From assembly GCA_964498965.1 (NCBI GenBank), contig CAZCJU010000018.1, positions 1 through 24,822 on the forward strand: 24,822 nucleotides of DNA, given 5' to 3'. The DNA is from CAZCJU01 sp964498965. Its GTDB lineage: Bacteria; Bacillota; Clostridia; Oscillospirales; CAG-272. Each line of letters starts with the position of its first letter. Position 1 is the first letter of the stretch. The translations under genes and the position numbers were made by a program. Positions 1 through 6,858 of the stretch are shown piece by piece. Under the pieces are notes generated by a model. The model had not been told where the DNA came from. It did no database searches and saw only the letters and a list, made by a program, of their open reading frames with translations.

Positions 1-18
1 TACAATTTTCTTAGCCAT
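1..18 (-). CDS. Start of an unidentified leftward gene, cut by the window edge
   Basis: Only the first six codons are inside the window (ATG GCT AAG AAA ATT GTA, MAKKIV). The start is supported by a strong GGAGG Shine-Dalgarno seven bases upstream of the ATG. The product cannot be identified from six residues. Its leader runs rightward into a small dyad (54-73) and then the left arm of a 20-bp inverted repeat (80-99). No promoter pointing at this gene is evident between 19 and 79. It is therefore the natural target of the putative invertible promoter described separately. Confidence 0.6.
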
Positions 19-53
19 ATAACATCCTCCGTTATTAAGATTTTTGGATTTCG

Positions 54-73
54 TACAGTTACAGCGAACTGTA
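54..73. promoter_or_regulatory. Small perfect dyad in the leader of the edge gene
   Basis: TACAGTT and AACTGTA form a 7-bp inverted repeat around a 6-base centre. It lies between the left recombination-site candidate and the Shine-Dalgarno of the edge gene. It could be an operator or a leader-RNA hairpin; there is no T-run, so it does not look like a terminator. The function is inferred from position only. Confidence 0.4.
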
Positions 74-79
74 AAAACA

Positions 80-99
80 ACATAATGAGGATTATGTTG
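80..99 (+). repeat. Left arm of 20-bp perfect inverted repeat (putative invertible-segment site)
   Basis: ACATAATGAGGATTATGTTG occurs here, and its exact reverse complement occurs at 341-360. The identity stops on both sides of the 20 bp. Each arm is itself a near palindrome (ACATAAT, GAGG, ATTATGT). That is the layout of a tyrosine-recombinase core site: two inverted binding elements around a short asymmetric crossover region. A tyrosine recombinase gene lies next to the right arm. Confidence 0.8.
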
Positions 100-161
100 T
101 ACACAACTTAACAACGGCAAGACACATACATATCAAAACAGAATAAAAGGGCATAACAATA

Positions 162-206
162 AAAGCCTTTCCGTACTTTCGAAAGAAAGAGTAAAGGAAA
201 GGCTTT
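162..206 (-). terminator. Leftward terminator hairpin inside the putative invertible segment
   Basis: An 11-bp perfect stem (AAAGCCTTTCC and GGAAAGGCTTT) encloses a 23-base loop that itself contains the palindrome CTTTCGAAAG. On the minus strand the stem is followed by a T-rich tract (TTTTATTGTT), so it should act on leftward transcripts. Here it would block read-through from the recombinase gene into the edge gene. If the segment inverted, its direction would reverse too. Confidence 0.6.
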
Positions 207-265
207 GCTGTCATGCACAAATATCATATTATTCATTCAAACCTTTGATTTTTTTGCAAAAGTAG

Positions 266-294
266 TTGCATTTTCGACAGCTTTGTGATAGAAT
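266..294 (+). promoter_or_regulatory. Sigma-A type promoter in the putative invertible segment
   Basis: A -35 box TTGCAT (266-271), a 17-bp spacer and a -10 box TAGAAT (289-294) give a near-consensus promoter with the start expected around 301. In this orientation it reads rightward, through the right inverted repeat and into a terminator, and towards the 3' end of the opposing recombinase gene. No gene in this window is usefully served by it as drawn. Confidence 0.65.
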
Positions 295-340
295 GAGATG
301 AGTAAAGTTGGGATTAAAGTCATAGTAGCGGCTTGCGAAG

Positions 341-360
341 CAACATAATCCTCATTATGT
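341..360 (-). repeat. Right arm of 20-bp perfect inverted repeat
   Basis: CAACATAATCCTCATTATGT is the exact reverse complement of 80-99. It lies about 30 bp beyond the 3' end of the tyrosine recombinase gene. The 4-base centre (GAGG or CCTC) is asymmetric, so recombination between the two arms would be expected to invert rather than delete the DNA between them. Confidence 0.8.
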
Positions 361-366
361 CATTTG

Positions 367-390
367 CCGATACCGTGGGTATCGGTTTTT
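367..390 (+). terminator. Rightward terminator beyond the putative invertible segment
   Basis: An 8-bp perfect stem (CCGATACC and GGTATCGG) with a GTG loop is followed directly by TTTTT, a compact intrinsic terminator for plus-strand transcription. Its T-run overlaps the stop codon of the minus-strand recombinase gene. On the minus strand the stem has no T-run, so it should not terminate the recombinase transcript. It would end transcripts from the promoter at 266-294 in the orientation shown. Confidence 0.75.
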
Positions 391-1228
391 ATATTATCAG
401 CCGCATATTTTCTATCTTGCGTTTATGTTCCGCACCGGTAGTAATAATGTAGATTCTGGTGGTGTTAATGCTACTGTGACCGAGAATATCGGCGAGCTTG
501 GCAATATCCTTATCGATACCATAGAAAGTACGTGCAAACAGATGGCGAAGATTGTGGGGGAACACCTTATCGGGAGATACCCCTGCCCGCTCACACAATG
601 CTTTCATCTCACGCCAGATGTTGCATCGGCTCATAGGCTTACCGGATTTTGTGATAAAGATACATCCCGTAGCGATACCCTTGGCCTTGATATAATTTAA
701 CAACTTTTTCTGCAGCTCCCGAACGATAAACACCGTTCGGGTTTTGTTTTTGCAGGAAACAATCGCTTCACCTTTGCGTACCGCTTCAACCGTGATAAAC
801 CGCAATTCGCTTACACGGATACCCGTTCCGCAAATTGTCTGTAAAATCAGATTCAGTCGTTCGTTACCTTTTTCCTTTGCCGTATTCACCAGACGAATAT
901 ACTCCGCTTTTGTCAGTTCCTTTTCTTCGGAACAAAACGCTTTCTTCTGCACTTTAAACTGTTTGATGCGGCAATTTACCCAACCCATAAACCGCAGAAA
1001 AGCATTCACAGCGGCAATCATAGAATTGGCACTTGTGACCTCATAATTTTCAACAAGTGAAGCCTTAAACTCCATAACTACAGACTTGCTAATTTCTCCT
1101 TCTCCCGCAAACTCGAAAAACGCCTTCACATCACGCAAATATTTCTCTATTGTGTTCTCGCTTTTTTCATCGGAGCGAAGAAAGATTTCGAAATTTCCGA
1201 TCATTGAATTTGTAATGATTCTGCTCAT
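389..1228 (-). CDS. Tyrosine recombinase / phage-integrase family
   Basis: A 279-residue site-specific recombinase with an N-terminal SAM-like DNA-binding domain (about residues 10-95) and a C-terminal catalytic domain. The catalytic set is complete: Arg138 (GTGIRVSEL), a Lys at about 160-162, His225 and Arg228 (HNLRH), His251 (LGHSS) and the nucleophile Tyr260. I chose ATG 1228 because GGAGG lies seven bases upstream; a GTG two codons earlier falls between that site and the ATG. No excisionase, phage or conjugation genes are visible nearby. The gene is adjacent to a pair of 20-bp inverted repeats enclosing a promoter, which suggests a DNA invertase of the XerC/RecV kind. An integrase left by a lost island is the alternative. 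Confidence 0.9.
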   Translation of the reverse strand: MSRIITNSMIGNFEIFLRSDEKSENTIEKYLRDVKAFFEFAGEGEISKSVVMEFKASLVENYEVTSANSMIAAVNAFLRFMGWVNCRIKQFKVQKKAFCSEEKELTKAEYIRLVNTAKEKGNERLNLILQTICGTGIRVSELRFITVEAVRKGEAIVSCKNKTRTVFIVRELQKKLLNYIKAKGIATGCIFITKSGKPMSRCNIWREMKALCERAGVSPDKVFPHNLRHLFARTFYGIDKDIAKLADILGHSSINTTRIYIITTGAEHKRKIENMRLII

Positions 1229-1255
1229 AAACACTCCTCCTTACATACCGATTAA

Positions 1256-1831
1256 TATTTTACACTACTGTTTTTAACAGAATACATTAGCAGTATAGCA
1301 AGCAGCGAAAACACATCCGTTATCCTTCTAAAACAGCAGTTGAGCGAAACCGAAAGTGCAATAACCAATTTGATAAACGCAATCGAACAGGGAATCATTA
1401 CGACTACTGCCAAACAGCGTATGATCGAACTTGAGAGTACAAAAGAAGAACTTGAATTAAAAATTATTAAAGAAGAACCGAAACGCCCTCTTCTTACCGA
1501 AGAGGGACTGATTTTCCGGTTGCAGAGATTTCGCGGTTTAGATACGACGAAAAAAGAACACAAGCAGAAACTCATTGACAGCTTTGTGAATGCAGTATAT
1601 GTATATGACGATAAGCCGGTTCTTACCTTCAACTATAACGAAGCAAATAATACCGTTACTCTTGATGAGGTAAACGGTTCGATTATAGAATGCTCAGGTG
1701 TACCATATCGAGTATTCATAAGGGATTTGATTTATGAATACTCGATTTTCTTTTGTTTCAACTTATATGTACCGAGCAAGGTGTTGTACCTTGCTCTTTT
1801 TTGTTATGCCGACAGCGGATCGCTTTGGTAA
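1256..1831 (+). pseudogene. 3' remnant of a large serine recombinase
   Basis: The open frame has no proper start. It matches, from memory of the family, the C-terminal coiled-coil and tail of clostridial large serine recombinases: a helix with LINAIEQGIIT, a second with LESTKEELELKI, then LLTEEGLIFRLQRFR, LIDSFVNAVYVYDDK and LTFNYN. The catalytic resolvase domain and zinc-ribbon region are missing, and the frame opens just after a stop at about 1253. The true C-terminus is probably near 1690-1740, and the residues beyond it look like read-through. The break falls just upstream of the tyrosine recombinase gene, so insertion or deletion near 1235-1255 probably truncated it. Confidence 0.75.
1774..1802 (+). 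terminator. Intrinsic terminator after the serine-recombinase remnant
   Basis: GAGCAAGG and CCTTGCTC form a perfect 8-bp stem with a 7-base loop, followed by TTTTTT. It lies just past the conserved part of the serine-recombinase remnant and was probably that gene's own terminator, kept from the parent element. Confidence 0.75.
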
Positions 1832-1970
1832 AATGCTCCCGTTCCTTTTGCTTTTCGCCGGACTGCATAAGTTTGTTTTGCAAGTCCGAAATTTTGGCTT
1901 TCGTTTCCATACGCTCGACCTCGTATTTGCGGGACAATTGCATAAACCACTCGTCGCTTAGAGCCGATTG
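1815..1970 (-). pseudogene. Internal fragment of a TnpX/TndX-like serine recombinase
   Basis: The minus-strand frame encodes SALSDEWFMQLSRKYEVE, then a charged helix (KAKISDLQNKLM) and REHFTKAIR. This resembles the coiled-coil region following the recombinase domain in Tn4451 TnpX-type resolvases. Both ends are missing, and no start or ribosome site belongs to it. It lies tail to tail with the other serine-recombinase remnant and differs from it in sequence, so at least two elements have decayed here. Confidence 0.6.
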
Positions 1971-2071
1971 AAAGCATCGGAAAAAGCGGTCTTATTACGC
2001 CGATTATTGTAAGGCGAAAAGGAGACGGGTATGATTTGATATCCGGGCATAGAAGAAAGCGAGCCTATCGG

Positions 2072-2104
2072 GTCACACCTCGCATGGGGTGTGTGGATTA
2101 AAAT
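2072..2104 (+). repeat. Solitary type I-C-like CRISPR repeat
   Basis: The 33-base unit starts GTCACACC, has a dyad CACACC...GGTGTG, and ends GTGTGGATTAAAAT. This is very close to the GTGTGGATTGAAAT/C ending typical of type I-C repeats. No second copy lies within one spacer length on either side and no cas gene is in the window. It is at most a relic or an isolated unit, not an array. Confidence 0.45.
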
Positions 2105-2193
2105 TTAAGAAATGCGAAATGATGCATTGTATGAGTTGCAACCGCGACAAATATGCGGACGCAAGATCCGTTCGCTCGAGAGCGGTTTAAAAG

Positions 2194-2228
2194 AAAGACC
2201 GACTAAGGGGAGATCAGTCGGTCTTTTT
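2194..2228. terminator. Strong, probably bidirectional terminator after the ispH-rpsA operon
   Basis: AAAGACCGACT and AGTCGGTCTTT make an 11-bp perfect stem with an 11-base loop. Plus-strand reading gives TTTTT after the stem; minus-strand reading gives TTTCTTTT. It lies about 65 bases beyond the ispH-rpsA stop codon and is the likely end of the leftward operon transcript. Confidence 0.85.
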
Positions 2229-2293
2229 GCCGCTCGGAGGCGGTTGGTATTAGATTTTTCGGGGGAAGCGGACGTATGCCGAATTTACTTAAA

Positions 2294-4336
2294 TTATTCT
2301 TCGGTCACGTTGTTTACGCCGTTTTCGTCGGAATAAACGAGTGTGTCGGCACTGCTTTGTTCGGGTTCTTCCTCAACCTCGGCGGGAACCTCGAGCAATG
2401 CGCGAATGGAGAGGTTTACCTCGTGCTTTTCGTCGTCAATGCTCAGTATCTTCGCATCGACGGTCTGTCCTTTTTCGAGAACATCGGAGGGCTTGCCTAT
2501 TTTTTTCGTTGCGATCTGCGAAATGTGGATAAGTCCGTCAACGCCGGGAATTATCTCGGCAAACGCACCGAAGGGCATCATGCTTACGATAGTTACGGTA
2601 ACTATATCGCCCGTTTCGCACTGGCTGCGGAATATTGTCCAGGGGTTTGATTCCTCTGTCTTATAGCCGAGTGCGATGCGTCTTTTTTCACGGTCGAATT
2701 CTTTAACGAATACTCTTACGACATCGCCTACGTTTACTATTTCCGACGGGTGTTTGATTCTTCTCCACGAAAGCTCGGTCGAGTGAACCATACCGTCTAT
2801 GCCGCCGAGATCCACGAACGCACCGTAGGATGTGAGCGATCTTACGGGACCCTCATACACCTTGCCTACCTCGATCTCGTCCCAGAATTTAGCTTCCGCC
2901 GCACGCTTAGCTTCTCTTATTACGTTTCTTTCCGAAGCTTTTGCACGGTGTCTTTGCTCGTTCACTTCGATGATCTTGACCTCTGCGGTCTTGCCGATCA
3001 ATACCGTCATATCGCCGTCGCGGCGAACCGTCGTGTGTGATGCGGGAACGAACAGCTTAACGCCGTCTATAAGCATCATCATGCCGCCTTTAACGACCTC
3101 GATGTACTTACCGGTGAGGATCGTACCGTTTTCGTACGCTTCCACTATCTTGTTCCAGTTGTTCTTTGCGTCGAGTTTTTTCTTCGAAAGCGAAGCAACA
3201 CCGTCGATATCGGAAACTCTTACCGCTACCGCCTCTACCGTGTCGCCCACCTTGAATACCTCATCAAGCTTAATACCGGGGTCATCGGTAACATCGTCGT
3301 ACGAAAGTATACCCGTAACCTTCATGCCGAGGTCAACGTGTATTTCATTTGACGAAATGGACGTGATCACACCGCTTACGATATCTCCTGTATTTAAGGT
3401 TTTGAATGTTTCATTCAGTAATTGCTCAAAGCTTTCTTCGGCTTTGATCTCCGTGTCGTTGCTCATTAGTTTAATAACCTCCTGTATTATACTGTCGGGA
3501 GTCGATGCTCCCGCAGTTATTCCTATTTTATCTCCGACGTATGTCGGGAAATTTATCTCACCGGCATTTTCGATGAGATATGTACGCTCGCACACCGCCT
3601 TTGCCGTATCATACAGCTTGCGAGTGTTTGAGCTGTTTTTGCCGCCGATAACCACCATAACATCGACTTTTGCGGCAAGCTCTCTTGTTTCGTTCTGTCT
3701 GTTTTCGGTAACACTGCATATTGTATCAAAAATTTGTGAACTTGTATATGCATTCCGCACTATTTCCTGACAAAATCTCCATTGTGCCGTGTTTTGAGTT
3801 GTTTGAGAAACCAAAATTGTGGAAAGTGACGAAAGATTTTCGTTCTCGGACAGTTTTTCAAGCTCTTTCGGCGTTGAAAAGACGAAAGAACGCCCTTTTG
3901 CGAAGCTTTTTATGCCTTCCACCTCCGGATGAGCGGCATCGCCGAAGATCAAAGTCAGAGAATCCTTCTCGGAATTATTTACGATATTGTGAATTTTTTT
4001 CACATAAGGACACGTCAAGTCACATACCGCAAAGTTTTCGCACACTTTCGCATATTCGTTCAGCTTCGCACTAAGCTCGCACTTTATACCGTGCGTGCGT
4101 ATCACGACTGTGCATTTTTCTCCGCCTCGGGCAAGAGAAAATATATGTTCAAGCTCGTTTTCGGATATCACCGAAACGCCCTTGCTTTCAAGCTCGGATA
4201 CGACCGTGGGGTTGTGTATGAGCGTGCCGAGAGTGTATATTTTACCGCTGTCGGAGGCTTCTATCATTTTATATACCGTATCGACCGCACGCTTGACACC
4301 GAAGCAAAAGCCGGCGTATTTCGCAAGATATATCAT
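2294..4336 (-). CDS. ispH: IspH (HMB-PP reductase) fused to four-domain S1 RNA-binding protein
   Basis: A 680-residue two-part protein. Residues 1-290 are 4-hydroxy-3-methylbut-2-enyl diphosphate reductase, the last step of the MEP isoprenoid pathway. The three iron-sulfur cysteines are visible (Cys11 in FCFGV, Cys109 in DLTCPYV, Cys207 in DTICSVTENR), as is the HPEVEG motif (His136, Glu138). Residues about 315-655 are four S1 (OB-fold) repeats resembling ribosomal protein S1, with clear third and fourth copies (SYGAFVDLGGIDGMVH, PFGAFAEIIPGVDGLIHIS). Fused IspH-S1 proteins are known in Clostridia. I placed the start at ATG 4336, behind GGGAGG; an upstream GTG in the same frame is less likely. 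The ATG overlaps the plsC stop as ATGA, implying coupled translation. Confidence 0.95.
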   Translation of the reverse strand: MIYLAKYAGFCFGVKRAVDTVYKMIEASDSGKIYTLGTLIHNPTVVSELESKGVSVISENELEHIFSLARGGEKCTVVIRTHGIKCELSAKLNEYAKVCENFAVCDLTCPYVKKIHNIVNNSEKDSLTLIFGDAAHPEVEGIKSFAKGRSFVFSTPKELEKLSENENLSSLSTILVSQTTQNTAQWRFCQEIVRNAYTSSQIFDTICSVTENRQNETRELAAKVDVMVVIGGKNSSNTRKLYDTAKAVCERTYLIENAGEINFPTYVGDKIGITAGASTPDSIIQEVIKLMSNDTEIKAEESFEQLLNETFKTLNTGDIVSGVITSISSNEIHVDLGMKVTGILSYDDVTDDPGIKLDEVFKVGDTVEAVAVRVSDIDGVASLSKKKLDAKNNWNKIVEAYENGTILTGKYIEVVKGGMMMLIDGVKLFVPASHTTVRRDGDMTVLIGKTAEVKIIEVNEQRHRAKASERNVIREAKRAAEAKFWDEIEVGKVYEGPVRSLTSYGAFVDLGGIDGMVHSTELSWRRIKHPSEIVNVGDVVRVFVKEFDREKRRIALGYKTEESNPWTIFRSQCETGDIVTVTIVSMMPFGAFAEIIPGVDGLIHISQIATKKIGKPSDVLEKGQTVDAKILSIDDEKHEVNLSIRALLEVPAEVEEEPEQSSADTLVYSDENGVNNVTEE

Positions 4337-4932
4337 GCGTCGCCTCCCAATTCGCACACTTGCTTGAATATAGCCTTTGAGGCGGCATCGTATTCCTTGG
4401 GAGTGCCTTTTTCGAAACCGAGAGAAGAAAACGGTATCGGTTTGCCGATTATGACTTCGGTCTTTCTGAAAAGTCCCGTTTTATTATTTTTCGTTTTCAG
4501 AAAGACGGGCAAGACATCCGCCTGCGAGCGGTATGCGATAAGCCCGATCCCGCTTTTTGCCTGCGACGAAGAAGGAGGTGTTTTCGGCATTCTCGTGCCT
4601 TGCGGAAATATCCCGACCTTTTCGCCGCTCTTTATCAGTTCGAGTGTCGTTTTCAGCGATCTTACGTCCGCACCGCCCCTATTTACGGGATACGCACCGA
4701 ACGCCCCGATGAGCGAACGGAAAACGGGGATCTTGAACAGCTCCGCCTTTGCCATATAGCACACGTTCTGCCCCAAGGCGGCGGTCGTTATTATCGGATC
4801 GAACATCGATGTGTGATTCGCACACACGATGACCGCACCGGAGGGAATGTTTTCTTTACCTTTGACGGTTATTCCGAAAAGATGTGTTATGGGCTTAACA
4901 AGCACCCTGTATACTCTGTTAAAGCTCTTCAT
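4333..4932 (-). CDS. plsC: 1-acyl-sn-glycerol-3-phosphate acyltransferase (PlsC family)
   Basis: A 199-residue lysophosphatidic-acid acyltransferase, which makes phosphatidic acid for membrane phospholipids. The catalytic HX4D motif is His40-Asp45 (NHTSMFD). The substrate-binding block YPVNRGG is at 81-87 and FPQGTR at 109-114, with Gln where most family members have Glu. The short length is normal for clostridial PlsC. It starts inside the end of cmk (ATGAAGAGCTTTAA, a 14-base overlap) and its own stop overlaps the ispH start. Order cmk-plsC-ispH/rpsA recurs in Clostridia. Confidence 0.93.
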   Translation of the reverse strand: MKSFNRVYRVLVKPITHLFGITVKGKENIPSGAVIVCANHTSMFDPIITTAALGQNVCYMAKAELFKIPVFRSLIGAFGAYPVNRGGADVRSLKTTLELIKSGEKVGIFPQGTRMPKTPPSSSQAKSGIGLIAYRSQADVLPVFLKTKNNKTGLFRKTEVIIGKPIPFSSLGFEKGTPKEYDAASKAIFKQVCELGGDA

Positions 4933-5608
4933 TTGCGAATCTCTGCCCGATAAGCTTCATTATATATTCGACGCTTTCTTCGAGCTTATAGCCCGTGTTA
5001 TCGAAAACGACGGCATCGTCCGCGGCGACGGCGGGAGCTACGGTGCGGCTCGAATCGTTTTTATCACGCTCGAGCATATCGGCAAGCACCTTTTCGTAGG
5101 TCACGTTTTGCCCTTTTTCGATAAGCTCGTCGTATCTGCGTTTCGCACGGTTTTCGGGTGTAGCGGTTATGAACACTTTAAGATCGGCATCGGGCAAAAT
5201 GACCGTTCCTATATCGCGTCCGTCCATGATGACGCTGTTTTGTCTTGCAAGCTGTCTTTGAAGTGTGAGCAGGTGGTCACGCACCTCGGGAATCGCGGAA
5301 ACCTTGCTTGCGTACATCGAAATTTCGTTTTGACGTATCTGCTCGCTCACGTCCTCGCCGTTGAGAAAAATATGCTGTTGCCCGTCGGAATAGGCTATCG
5401 TCACGTCGATGTCGGAGAGCTGTGCGGTAACGCTTTCGGCGTTCGTCGGGTCTGTTCCCGAGCGTTTGATGTACAGCCCGACGGAGCGGTACATCGCTCC
5501 GGTATCAACGTAAATTATGCCGAGCCTTTTTGCGACGGCACGTGAAACGGTGCTTTTTCCCGCTCCCGACGGACCGTCTATGGCTATATTTATGTGTTTT
5601 TTCAACAT
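4919..5608 (-). CDS. cmk: Cytidylate kinase
   Basis: A 229-residue CMP/dCMP kinase that phosphorylates CMP and dCMP to diphosphates with ATP in the cytoplasm. It has the P-loop GPSGAGKST at residues 12-20, the YVDTGAMYR motif after it, and the DGRDIGTVILPDA CMP-binding block near the middle. Length is typical of the bacterial enzyme. The ATG at 5608 overlaps the stop of the upstream flavoprotein gene by seven bases, and its Shine-Dalgarno (GGAGAGG) lies inside that gene. Confidence 0.97.
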   Translation of the reverse strand: MLKKHINIAIDGPSGAGKSTVSRAVAKRLGIIYVDTGAMYRSVGLYIKRSGTDPTNAESVTAQLSDIDVTIAYSDGQQHIFLNGEDVSEQIRQNEISMYASKVSAIPEVRDHLLTLQRQLARQNSVIMDGRDIGTVILPDADLKVFITATPENRAKRRYDELIEKGQNVTYEKVLADMLERDKNDSSRTVAPAVAADDAVVFDNTGYKLEESVEYIMKLIGQRFANEEL

Positions 5609-6858
5609 TTACCTCTCCGCTGTATGTTATTTGCCGCCGCACGTGCCGCGGCGTACGCCGTGCTGAATGCGATCTGAAGATTGAAGCCACCCGTGTAAGC
5701 GTCGCAGTCGATGACTTCGCCCGCAAAATACAGTCCGTCGCAGAGCTTCGATTCCATCGTTTTCGGATCGATCTGTCTGACATCGACGCCGCCCGAGGTG
5801 ATTATCGCCTCGTTTATGTCGCCGTAACCGGTTATCGTAAGGGGAAATTCCTTAAGCGTTTTCAGCAACGCCTTACGCATATCCCGATTGATCGAATTCA
5901 CTTTTATGTCGGGCGGGATCCGAGAATGCTCGATAGCTGTCGGAATGAATTTCGACGGTAACAGTCCCGAGAGGGAATTCGAGAAATTTCTGTTGAGATT
6001 TTCGGAGAAGTCCCTCAGAAGTCGCCTGTCAAGCTCTTTTTCGTCGAGTCCCGGTTTGAGATCTATGAACGCCTTGTATTCTCCGCCGTCTCCGCAACGC
6101 AGTGACTTAAGATGTGCGGAAGCGGAAAGTACGAGCGGTCCGCTTATTCCGAAATGCGTGAAAAGCATTTCGCCGAGTTCCGAAAAAACGACCTTTTCCC
6201 CGTCTTTCACGGTCAGCCGCACGTTTTTGAGCGAAAGTCCCATGAGCCGACGGCAGCAGTTTTCCCTGCATACAAGCGGAACGAGCGACGGAGCGGGCGG
6301 AACAACGGTGTGGCCGAACGCTTTTGCGAATTTATATCCGTCGCCGGTCGAACCCGTAGCTCGGTACGATACGCCGCCGGTGGCGATTATTACCTTGTCG
6401 AAGCTGCTTACGCCGTTTTTCGTGTGAACGAAAAACGATTCGCCCTTTTCAAGCTTCAATACGGCTTCGTTTACCGTTTTTACGCCGTTGTTAAGACAAA
6501 AATCGGTAAGACAGCCGACGATATCGCTCGCCTTATCGGACACGGGGAACACTCTGTTGCCACGCTCCGTTTTAAGCTCGACACCGTGTTCCTCGAAGAA
6601 ATCCATTACCGCCGAGGACGGAAAGGACGAATAGGACGGAAGCATGAATTTCGGGTTGGTTATCACGTTTTCGATGAAAACGTCGCGTGTGCAGTTGTTG
6701 CATACGTTGCACCGTCCCTTTCCCGTAATGCCCAGCTTCCTGCCGAGCCTGCCGTTCTTTTCGAAAAGCACGGTGTCCGCCCCGTAAGACGCACAGAAGC
6801 CCGCCGCAAGCATACCGGCGGCACCTCCGCCTATAACGGCCGTCTTATTTGCCGTCAT
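5602..6858 (-). CDS. HI0933/BaiN-type FAD-dependent oxidoreductase
   Basis: A 418-residue flavoprotein of the HI0933 (YhiN/BaiN) family. The N-terminal Rossmann fold carries AVIGGGAAGMLAAG at about 7-20 and the family signature GKGRCNVCNN at about 48-57. The C-terminal GG(I/V)-type block (TSGGVDVRQIDPKTM, then GEVIDCDAYTGGFNLQ) closes the FAD site. The physiological substrate of most members is unknown; BaiN in bile-acid converters is one characterised exception, and nothing here argues for that role. Start ATG 6858 lies within the end of the rpiR-like gene (14-base overlap), so it probably depends on coupled translation; no strong ribosome site precedes it. Confidence 0.88.
   Translation of the reverse strand: MTANKTAVIGGGAAGMLAAGFCASYGADTVLFEKNGRLGRKLGITGKGRCNVCNNCTRDVFIENVITNPKFMLPSYSSFPSSAVMDFFEEHGVELKTERGNRVFPVSDKASDIVGCLTDFCLNNGVKTVNEAVLKLEKGESFFVHTKNGVSSFDKVIIATGGVSYRATGSTGDGYKFAKAFGHTVVPPAPSLVPLVCRENCCRRLMGLSLKNVRLTVKDGEKVVFSELGEMLFTHFGISGPLVLSASAHLKSLRCGDGGEYKAFIDLKPGLDEKELDRRLLRDFSENLNRNFSNSLSGLLPSKFIPTAIEHSRIPPDIKVNSINRDMRKALLKTLKEFPLTITGYGDINEAIITSGGVDVRQIDPKTMESKLCDGLYFAGEVIDCDAYTGGFNLQIAFSTAYAAARAAANNIQRRGKC

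Larger units (their letters stand above)
100..340. other. Putative invertible promoter segment (241 bp between inverted repeats)
   Basis: This non-coding segment contains a leftward-acting terminator hairpin (162-206) and a rightward sigma-A promoter (266-294). In the orientation shown, the promoter points away from the edge gene and into a rightward terminator at 367-390. The internal hairpin would stop leftward read-through from the recombinase gene. After inversion the promoter would lie about 120 bases upstream of the ATG at position 18 and point at it. The elements are seen directly; the switching is inference from the layout used by known invertible promoters. Confidence 0.7.
1971..2293. 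other. Non-coding stretch at the boundary of accessory and core DNA
   Basis: No convincing gene is present. The stretch holds a single CRISPR-like repeat (2072-2104) and a strong terminator (2194-2228). It separates decayed mobile-element DNA on the left from the ispH operon on the right. Confidence 0.6.

Noticed and set aside
389..1228. An intact prophage or integrative element carried by the tyrosine recombinase.
   Set aside because: No excisionase, structural, relaxase or replication gene and no tRNA attachment site is visible in the window; the inverted repeats around a promoter fit a DNA invertase better.
2072..2104. A CRISPR array at this place.
   Set aside because: Only one repeat-like unit is present, with no second copy and no cas gene, so it is reported only as a solitary repeat.
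2112..2336. Plus-strand open frame of 74 codons through the terminator at 2194-2228.
   Set aside because: It reads through a strong terminator and into the antisense of ispH-rpsA, with no recognisable protein.
2832..3770. Long plus-strand open frame of 312 codons.
   Set aside because: It is the antisense shadow of the ispH-rpsA coding sequence; Ser/Thr/Ile-rich with no motif.
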